The notes beneath the pieces were generated by a model. That model was not told the origin of the DNA. It saw nothing but the letters and a program-made list of their open reading frames with translations, and searched no databases. Below, piece by piece: positions 26,568-33,500 of a DNA stretch of 64,000 nucleotides; the first letter of the stretch is position 1; the number at the start of each line of letters is the position of its first letter. The position numbers and the translations under genes are program-made. The DNA is taken from contig JAAELT010000497.1 in the NCBI GenBank assembly GCA_024226315.1, positions 18,079 through 82,078 of the forward strand, read 5' to 3'. The stretch comes from a bacterium. GTDB taxonomy: Bacteria > Acidobacteriota > Thermoanaerobaculia > Multivoradales > J023.

Positions 26568-27039
26568 GCGGCCTTCTGGGACCGGGCGCTGGAAGAATCC
26601 AAATGCCCGTCATGCGGCTGAGATTGCCGCTCCGCGAATCCGGAGGCCATAGAGACAGCGGACACAGCGTAGGTGTACTCCGGCGGATGCCTAAGGAAGT
26701 CTTGGAATCGCGGGCGTGCCGATTCGGTCGATGGACTTAATATTATGGTGCCTCATGCGGTGACATGCCGATCAGCTCGTAGATTCGCGGGAGCCCGATT
26801 CTGTTTACCGAGGGCGCGGGGCCGGTCCATAGATAGCTAGCTTGGCCCCTGGGCGGGGCACAGAGTCGGGTGTAGCATCGGGGGCGCTGATCGCGCGCCA
26901 AGCACAGTCAGGAGCTGTCCGCCGCGCGCCGCTCTCCGATCACCACGATCTCAGCTTTCGGTTGCCCCGACATGACAGCCCAGGTGTAATCGCCGATCCG
27001 TCGCCTGCCCTCTGCGTATGACCCAGGAGCTTTCTGACC
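26568..27039. other. Intergenic, no supportable gene
   Basis: There is no ORF with a ribosome site or domain, and no convincing terminator after the metallopeptidase gene. Base composition is less uniformly GC-rich than the flanks. Confidence 0.45.
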
Positions 27040-27168
27040 TGCTGGAGTGGCAGCCCGAGATCCTGCATCGCCGGGCCGGTCTCGGTGATCGACGGTAGCG
27101 CAATCATCTTCAAGGATGGCGTCGAATCTGGCGAGACATCCGGCTGGTCAAGCAAGGTTCAGCAAGCG
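27040..27168 (+). pseudogene. Relic of a secreted protein C terminus (ESGxTxxWS motif)
   Basis: In one plus frame, about 40 codons read IIFKDGVESGETSGWSSKV. This is a clear degenerate copy of the tail IFxDGFESGDTxAWSSTV, with which the 3743-residue protein at 37123-48354 also ends (VLFQDGFESGDTLAWSSTVP). An in-frame stop lies close upstream (TGA near 27040) and no stop follows directly after the motif, so only a gene end seems to have survived. It suggests that a large secreted protein gene was once here and was deleted. Confidence 0.45.
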
Positions 27169-27269
27169 TCTGTCGCTCTTCCTGAGTCTCGTATATCTCG
27201 CAACAGCCCGGCTCCTAACCCCCCCTACGAACACAGAGAAGAGCTGCGTCTGCTCGGAAGGAGAAACCC

Positions 27270-27317
27270 ATGGAAGTCACTTCATACGCGCTCATGGACA
27301 ACTTCGGCCCGCGCTAA
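27270..27317 (+). CDS. Tiny 15-residue ORF with strong ribosome site
   Basis: AAGGAG (27258-27263) sits 6 bases before ATG 27270, and the frame MEVTSYALMDNFGPR ends at TAA 27315-27317. The ribosome site is better than that of most genes in this window. A 15-codon peptide could be a leader peptide, a signalling peptide or a toxin-like peptide. It lies 42 bp ahead of element copy B. No family was recognised. Confidence rests only on the ribosome site and clean stop. Confidence 0.4.
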   Translation: MEVTSYALMDNFGPR

Positions 27318-27358
27318 AAGGCGCGAGCTCGTTTCTCTCCGCCCCCGTTCCCATCCCA

Positions 27359-27475
27359 CCCCGCGCTCGCCCAGCGTCAAGGATCGAAGCGAAATCCCCA
27401 CAGCGAGCTCCGCTCGCGAGGAGATGCAGCGCAGAGCCTGACCCCGCGCCAGCGGGGGGACGCCCAAATCCTCCG
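27359..27475 (+). repeat. Dispersed structured element, copy B
   Basis: It is nearly the same as copy A over its whole length. The variable stem here is GCGAGC-tcc-GCTCGC, and the GC hairpin CCCCGC-GCCA-GCGGGG is intact. It lies downstream of the three-gene minus-strand operon. I see no gene in the rest of 27318-27598. Confidence 0.8.
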
Positions 27476-27598
27476 CTTCTGCCTCCGCCTCTACCTCCAC
27501 TCCGCCGAGCCGAGCCGCCCCACCGACTCCTCATAGTGCTTCACAAGAAAGGGCTCTCTCGTCACTCACTTCGAAGAGCCGGCGGGACGACCCAAAGC

Positions 27599-28018
27599 CT
27601 ACACCCGGATCAGCTCGATGGCCGGCAAATACCCTCCCCCTCCTCCCTCACCAACCAACTCCTCGAGCCTCCGCTTCACCTCGAGCACCCTCTCCCTCTC
27701 CTGCCCTTCTACCTCTCGCGCTCGCCCACCAGCAACCGCGATCATCTCCCCATAGAGAAGGCGCCCAGGCTGGAGCACCTCACCCGGATGCTCCCACTCC
27801 TCAGACAGCAGCACCTCCAGATCCCGATGCGCATCGAGCCCCTCCTCGATCCGCCCCACCCCGGCCACCTCCGCCATCGCCTCGAGCTGAGCCACCTGCG
27901 AAGCAAACATCGGACACCTCCGAATCAACCCCGCAAGCTTCACCGACATCTCGACTGACACCTCTCCTCCATCCGCCAGCCTCGCCACCTCCTCGAGCGT
28001 CAGCTCCGTCTCACTCAT
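27599..28018 (-). CDS. Small unknown protein, third gene of a minus-strand operon
   Basis: ATG 28018 overlaps the preceding XRE gene by 8 bp and gives 139 residues (MSETELTLEEVARLADGGEV...). The protein is acidic and mostly helical (residues about 1-85, then a charged helix EGQERERVLEVKRRLEELV) and ends with a Gly-rich turn and YLPAIELIRV. There is no signal peptide, membrane span or known motif. Tight coupling to a regulator suggests a partner of the XRE protein, such as a sensor or antitoxin-like component, but nothing in the sequence decides this. Confidence 0.6.
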   Translation of the reverse strand: MSETELTLEEVARLADGGEVSVEMSVKLAGLIRRCPMFASQVAQLEAMAEVAGVGRIEEGLDAHRDLEVLLSEEWEHPGEVLQPGRLLYGEMIAVAGGRAREVEGQERERVLEVKRRLEELVGEGGGGGYLPAIELIRV

Positions 28019-28349
28019 TTCGCACGACCTCCTCGTCCCCGTTCCCACCGACCTCGAGCCGCAGCAGCCGCTCCTCATGGTCGGTAACCTGACCACGCAA
28101 TCCCTTGAGCTCCTCGCGCACCTGCTTGGGCGCCCTACCCTCGGCAAGATCCAACGCCTCCTGCAGATCGCAGAAATCAAACCCAAGGCTCTGGAGGTAG
28201 CGGTCCAGCAGCTTCAGACTGGGCGTCTTGTGCCTCGTCTCCCAGTGCGACAGCGTACGGAAATCCGGCGCTTCCTGAGGCTTCGCGGCTGCGGCCTGCG
28301 TCAGCCCCCTGCGGGTCCGGAGCAGTCGCAGCGCTTCTGCGATCAGCAC
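28011..28349 (-). CDS. XRE-family transcriptional regulator
   Basis: The GTG start at 28349 overlaps the stop of the upstream gene; the product is 112 residues. The N-terminal helix-turn-helix (LLRTRRGLTQAAAA ... FRTLSHWETRHKTPSLKLLD, about residues 8-50) is of the XRE/Cro type, and a C-terminal coiled-coil-like segment (about 70-105: REELKGLRGQVTDHEERLLR) probably dimerises. It is the middle gene of a tightly overlapping three-gene operon and likely represses it. No palindromic operator could be assigned with confidence. Confidence 0.75.
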   Translation of the reverse strand: MLIAEALRLLRTRRGLTQAAAAKPQEAPDFRTLSHWETRHKTPSLKLLDRYLQSLGFDFCDLQEALDLAEGRAPKQVREELKGLRGQVTDHEERLLRLEVGGNGDEEVVRNE

Positions 28350-28798
28350 CCGCGGGCCTCCTGCCGCACGGACAGCGGCTCGCCGATGAACTCCTCGATC
28401 CAGGCCCTGGAGCGGGCCAGCTCGTGCGCGGCCTTGAGCCGCCGCTCGATCACCTCGAGCCGCCGCCGGCGATGACCTGAGTCAATGCGCCCGGCCCGGG
28501 CACAGCAGAGGTGCAGCAGCGCGGGGACGTTAGGGGAGTCGAGGATCTCCCCGGGATCGCGCCAGACACCGCGGCGCCGCTCGAGAGCATCGAGGTCGAG
28601 GCTCGCCCTGTAGATCACTGGCCCAAGCTTCTCGGCGGGCACGTCGAGCGCAACGGCGAGATGCTGGAGGGAGTACCTGAGGGGGCTGTTGAGGAGGACA
28701 TCGAGCTGGAAGTCGAGCAGCTGCGGCCGGCCTGAAGCGGTGAGCTCCAGGAGGGCGGAGATTCCGTCTACGGGGGAGTTCGTCCCTCGGCTAGTCAT
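28343..28798 (-). CDS. Unknown protein, first gene of a minus-strand operon
   Basis: It starts at ATG 28798 and overlaps the XRE gene by 7 bp. The 151-residue product has a segment resembling a winged-helix domain (LLDFQLDVLLNSPLRYSLQH LAVAL, about 27-53), followed by basic helices (HRRRRLEVIERRLKAAHEL) and four Cys in all, including an LCCA pair. No family was recognised. As the head of a regulator operon with two partners, it may be a DNA-binding or sensing component; this is inference. Confidence 0.6.
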   Translation of the reverse strand: MTSRGTNSPVDGISALLELTASGRPQLLDFQLDVLLNSPLRYSLQHLAVALDVPAEKLGPVIYRASLDLDALERRRGVWRDPGEILDSPNVPALLHLCCARAGRIDSGHRRRRLEVIERRLKAAHELARSRAWIEEFIGEPLSVRQEARGC

Positions 28799-28997
28799 CG
28801 ATCCATCCCGCGGCCGGCCGAGGGCCGATCGCCTCCATAGTCACTTCCCAAGAGATTCGCGCTTCGTGCCGTCATCCTGTGTCTTGGCTGTCAAGGTACG
28901 CGGGTCTGCCCCCAGCGCTCGACCTCAACGACAAGCGATCCACCGCCCGACTGAAAGTACTTGAGGATTCCCCTCATCGCCGGATTCCCGTCAAAGG

Positions 28998-29044
28998 TTG
29001 ACACTTGCAAGGGCAAACTGCCGGCTGCCGTTAACCGGCAGTTT
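28998..29044 (+). promoter_or_regulatory. TTGACA box and CTGCCG palindrome ahead of the peptide ORF
   Basis: A TTGACA hexamer (28998-29003) is followed by the inverted repeat AAACTGCCGG (29015-29024) / CCGGCAGTTT (29035-29044), with a third, inner CTGCCG. The last arm ends in four T's, so it could be an operator or a weak terminator. No good -10 lies 17 bases from the TTGACA. I see no gene in 28799-29128. Confidence 0.4.
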
Positions 29045-29128
29045 TCGCGGTACAGTGACCTTAAAAAGTCGAGACGCGCGCCGCACTCTCGCGGCCCTCG
29101 ATCTCCGGCGTCAGAAGGAGGTGACTCT

Positions 29129-29188
29129 ATGGGCGTCAAGACCGACGTTCGGGCGGGCAATGGCCCAGTGGTCGATCCCATCGGCTAA
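29129..29188 (+). CDS. Tiny 19-residue peptide ORF before a TPR protein
   Basis: A near-perfect Shine-Dalgarno sequence, AAGGAGGTGA (29115-29124), precedes ATG 29129 and the frame reads MGVKTDVRAGNGPVVDPIG to TAA. The longer in-frame ORF from 28961 would have to pass through the palindrome and has no ribosome site. The peptide has no signal sequence. Its end VDPIG resembles the SDPIR end of the 74-residue protein at 10418, possibly by chance. It lies 66 bp before a TPR protein; peptide plus TPR receptor is the logic of RRNPP signalling pairs, but that family is not otherwise evident. Confidence 0.5.
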   Translation: MGVKTDVRAGNGPVVDPIG

Positions 29189-29208
29189 GCTCGTCCTTTC
29201 CACTGGGC
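29163..29208 (+). promoter_or_regulatory. Inverted repeat between peptide ORF and TPR gene
   Basis: GCCCAGTGG (29163-29171) and CCACTGGGC (29200-29208) are perfect 9-bp complements. The first arm lies inside the tiny ORF and the second between it and the TPR gene. Ribosomes on the ORF would block the left arm, so the hairpin could couple peptide translation to expression downstream. There is no T-run, so it is not an ordinary terminator. Confidence 0.45.
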
Positions 29209-29254
29209 GCGGCGTCTTGCTGCGCCCTACTCTCTTCGCTAGAATTCCTGGCAG

Positions 29255-30379
29255 ATGCCGCATACGTTGAACCACGCGCAGCGCCTCCTGCGCGAGCTGG
29301 AGCCTTGTCTGCCTGACGGCGTGGAGCGTGTGCTGGATCGTCCTCCCTACTGGGATCCGGTCTTCTGCGAGCTTTTTTTCGAGCGCACCGAAGAAGTGAC
29401 CTTCTGCGATCCCCAGGCCGGGCTCAAGCTCGCCAGGGTCGCACCTCGGCTCGCGATGGCCGTCCCCGAGAGCAACGGGGCCGCGGGGCGCCGCGAGCAC
29501 AACGAGAGAGTGGCGAGAGCCTATTCGCTCCTCGGCAGCGCCCAGCGCGTTGCGGAACGCCACCACGATGCGGATGGATCGTTTCAAAAAGCCCTCCAGA
29601 TCTGTACCCGTCGTAAGATTTCGGGCACCTGCCGAGTAGAGATCTACCTAAGATTGGCAGTATTCCGTTCGTGTCAGAAAAGATTCACGGAAGCCTTCCA
29701 GCTCGTCGCTCGAAGCACGAGCCTCTGTGAGTCCGAGAACGACGACAAATGGCTCAGCGTGACTCTGGCGACCCGCGGCGCCGTCTGCGCCCGAGCTCGC
29801 CTCTTCCCGGAGGCCGTGTCCGTCCTGAGCGAGGTTCTGGGCAACTACAGACTCTCCCCGCGCGTCGAATACTCGGCGACCCATAATCTCGCCTACGCAG
29901 TCAGCGAAGCCGCAAACCCCAATCTGGAATCAGCACTCGAGCACCTACGCAAGGCCCGCCGGCTGCTGGGACCGCGACGCAGCGTGCAGAAGTGCAAGCT
30001 GTACTGGGTCGAGGGCTTGATTCACATCCGGCTCGGACGGACGGAACGAGCCGAGCGTCTGTTCCGCAAGGCGCTGGCTGGATTCGAGAAGTTCGAGGCT
30101 CCGTACGAGACCGCCCTCGTCGGTCTCGATCTCTCAGCCCTGCTCCGCTTCGAGCGAAGATGGGGCGAGCTCGAACAGCTGACCGATAAGACCTACCGCA
30201 GGTTCCGTGAACTCCGCGAGGATACCGAGGCTGTGGCTTCGCTCAGACTCTGGATCGAGGCTGCCCAGATGCGCACCCTCACCGAAGAGCTAATCACCGA
30301 GGTGAAAGAGAAGATCGAGGAGTGGATGCGCCGGCATCCAGCACCAGGGACGGTCCGACGACGCCGCCAACGGCGCTGA
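29255..30379 (+). CDS. TPR-repeat protein
   Basis: The 374-residue cytoplasmic protein is built almost entirely of helix pairs with TPR character (e.g. RVARAYSLLGSAQRVAERHH; LIHIRLGRTERAERLFRKAL near residues 250-270). The C terminus is very basic (TVRRRRQRR). There is no DNA-binding head, enzyme domain or membrane span. TPR scaffolds bind peptides or protein partners. It follows the 19-residue ORF and its inverted repeat and precedes the large STAND-WD40 gene by 208 bp with no clear promoter between, so it may act as peptide receptor or as adaptor for that protein. Both roles are inference. Confidence 0.75.
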   Translation: MPHTLNHAQRLLRELEPCLPDGVERVLDRPPYWDPVFCELFFERTEEVTFCDPQAGLKLARVAPRLAMAVPESNGAAGRREHNERVARAYSLLGSAQRVAERHHDADGSFQKALQICTRRKISGTCRVEIYLRLAVFRSCQKRFTEAFQLVARSTSLCESENDDKWLSVTLATRGAVCARARLFPEAVSVLSEVLGNYRLSPRVEYSATHNLAYAVSEAANPNLESALEHLRKARRLLGPRRSVQKCKLYWVEGLIHIRLGRTERAERLFRKALAGFEKFEAPYETALVGLDLSALLRFERRWGELEQLTDKTYRRFRELREDTEAVASLRLWIEAAQMRTLTEELITEVKEKIEEWMRRHPAPGTVRRRRQRR

Positions 30380-30587
30380 CCCGCTTCCGCACTTCTGAGA
30401 GCTCCCGAAATCCTCCAGGCCGCCCCGGCCGAATCGCTCGAGTTGGCACGGTAGACGATCGGATGGCTTCGATACAGACCTATCTCATGCGGCATCGTAG
30501 CGAAAAGTACGACACCTCCAGCGCACCGCCAAGCTTCCTCCAACGTGGCCCGACAAGGCTTGCTCTTGCAGTTCGGGAAAGCGGTTC

Positions 30588-33500
30588 GTGACCATGGCTA
30601 AGCGACCAGCAGTCACGCGGTTGAGGCATGCCCTCCCATTTGAGCAGCTTTCACCCTTCGATTTCGAGCGGCTGTGTCTGTGGTTAGTACATCGTGAGGG
30701 ATACGAATGCGTTGAGCATCTGGGGGCCGCCGGTAGGGATCGGGGACGAGATATTGTTGCTCGGCGTGACGGCCGACGGGTGATCTTCCAATGCAAGCGA
30801 GTGCAGCGCCTTGATCCTGCTGCGGCTGAGAGAGAGATCGACAAACTGAAGGCCCTGCCTGAAGAAGATCAGCCAAACGATATTATTTTCGTGGTCAGCA
30901 GTTCCGTTTCAGGACAGACAAGAGACCGCGCGCGGTCTGCCTGGAACGAGAGAGGAGCTTGCGATTTTTGGGCTGGCTCCGAGTTGGATGAGAGGGCCAA
31001 GCGTCATGCGGACATCTTGCATGAGTTCTTCGACCTAGGTGCTAGAGAATCGGTGGCTAAGGATCCACTCCTCGGACTGCCGAAACCTTCAGAGAGGGAC
31101 CTACCACCTTCGCCATTCAAGCACCTCCATTGGTTCGAGCGGGATGATACTGAAATTTTCTTCGGCCGAGGGCAGGAGATCCGTAAACTGTACGAGTCTG
31201 TAACGTTTGCTGACGGACCACCAATCGTTCTTCTTTTCGGGGCCACTGGAGTTGGCAAGACGTCGCTGCTGGGGGCAGGCTTACAGCCACGGCTCGAAGC
31301 CGACTACGATACCGTTTTCGTGCGACTTGAACGTGACCGCAGCTTGGTGGAAACTCTTCTAGTTGGCATAGGCGGCGCTGATAAACTTACGGATCCGGCA
31401 GGTGCCTGGCGCAGCCGCGAGCAAGCCACGGGCTTGCCATTAGTCGTTCTTCTCGATCAGCTTGAGCAAGCCTGGACGAGGCCGCTGCCCAGCAGTGCGG
31501 CAGAGGTGGAAAAGTTCGCTGCCGTTCTGCGCGCACTGTTCGCGACACGCGACCTTCGCCCTCAAGGGCGGCTCGTGCTGGCCTTCCGGAAGGAGTGGCT
31601 CGCCGAAGTTCTCGGCGCTCTGGACACCGAAAGGCTCCCTAGGACGCAAGTGGAGGTCCTCCACCTAGGCCCGCTAGGGATTGCTGAGGCCGTAGCCGGC
31701 CCGAGCAGGGCCAAGCGACTTCGTCTTCACTACGGACTGACAGTAGATCCAGAAGTGGTGACGGCTATCGTTACCGACCTAGCAGTAGTTTCCCCGGCCG
31801 CAGGCAGTGGAAGTCCGAAACCCGCGCAGGTTGCGCCAGTACTCCAGATCCTGTTATCCAAATTGTGGATCGAAGCCAAGAAAGTGAGTCCAAGCGCTCC
31901 AAGATTCACCTTGGATCTGTATCGACAGTTGGAACGTCGCGGGATCCTATTGGACGATTTTCTTGGGGAATCGCTGGCTGGGCTGCGGAGCTGGCGGCCA
32001 AGTGCCGAGCGCTCAGGCCTCGCCCTTGACCTACTGCTTCTCCATACGACCAAACTCGGAACAGCCCAGACCCGACGAGCAGCCAACGTGCTCGAGCGGT
32101 ATGGTCAACGCCAGGAGGTCGCGGAGCTCATTCAACAGTGCATAGACCGGTATCTCCTGATAGGAACAGCCCGGGTCCAAAAAGGCGAACTTCTGGCAGA
32201 CAGCGATGACAGTAACAAGTACGGCACTACCTGCCTCGCCCACGACACGCTGGCGCCTTTGGTTCGACGACGGTTCGAGGCATCAGACCGATCAGGGCAG
32301 CGGGCGCGGCGTATCCTAGCGCAGAGGGCCCTAGACTGGAGGGAAGGTGCAGTGGGCCCAGTCCTTGACGAGACCGACCTTAAGTTGGTACTCGCAGGTG
32401 CAGCTGGTATGCGCAAGAGGACCGTTGACGAAGAACGCTTGGTGAAAGCAAGTCTGACGGCTCGTACCTATCGCGCATCCCTGCGATTGACACTAGCGAC
32501 CTTGGGAGCGGTGGCAGTGGCAGCAATCGTGATAACCGGCTGGTTCGCTTGGGTGCAAAATAACAACGCGCAACGTAGCATTGCACGTATACACGTGCAG
32601 GAGGGAATACGACGCCTTGATCAGGGCAATGGCAGTGCTGCTCTAGCTTCCTTCGCATCAGCAATTCGATATCAACCTAGGGATCCAGTTCTCCGAGCTC
32701 ATGTTCTGGATCTACTAGTAACAATGGGAAGGCCCAAACCATCTGAGCCCCTTCAGCACTCCACTCCTGTCGTCGTGGCGAAGTTCAGCCCAGACGGACG
32801 GCGGCTCGCGACGGTGTCTGAGCCTGGCGGTGTGCACCTCTGGGACGCTGTGACGGGAGACAAGATCGGCGTGCTTCATGGTCCGGTCGCCACCTCCGTC
32901 GAGTTCAACTCGGGTAGTTCACAGGTGGTGACCGCATCTTGGGATCAGTCCGCTCAGATCTTTGACGCGGAAACAGGCGCGAAGCTAGGCCCCCCACTTC
33001 AGCACAACGATGTCGTCAATTACGCTGAGTTCAGTCCAGATGGGTTACGGGTGGTGACCGCATCGTTCGATGGAACCGCGCAATTGTGGGACGCAGAGAC
33101 TGGCACAGCGATTGGTCCACCTTTAGAGCCAGGCAGCTTTGTCGCATCTGCGAAATTCAGCCCGGATGGCCAACGGCTAGTGACCGCATCTTGGAATGGC
33201 ACCACACAAGTCTGGCATCTAGAGGCCGAACCACAGAAGGGCCCAACTATTAGGCCCGGCGGCGCCGTCAAACTGGCAGATTTCAGCCCGAACGGCGTAT
33301 GGATTGTGACCGCCTCGTCGGGCGACGCCTCGTCAGGCGACATAGTTCAGGTATGGAATGCGGAAAGCGGAGCCGCGTTAGAATCAATCGCCCAGCATGG
33401 TAAATTATCGTCAGTGACGTTCAGCCCAGACAGCCGACGAATTGTGACAGCCTCGTCAGATAGATCGGCGCAGATGTGGGAAATCGGGCTAGATTATCGG

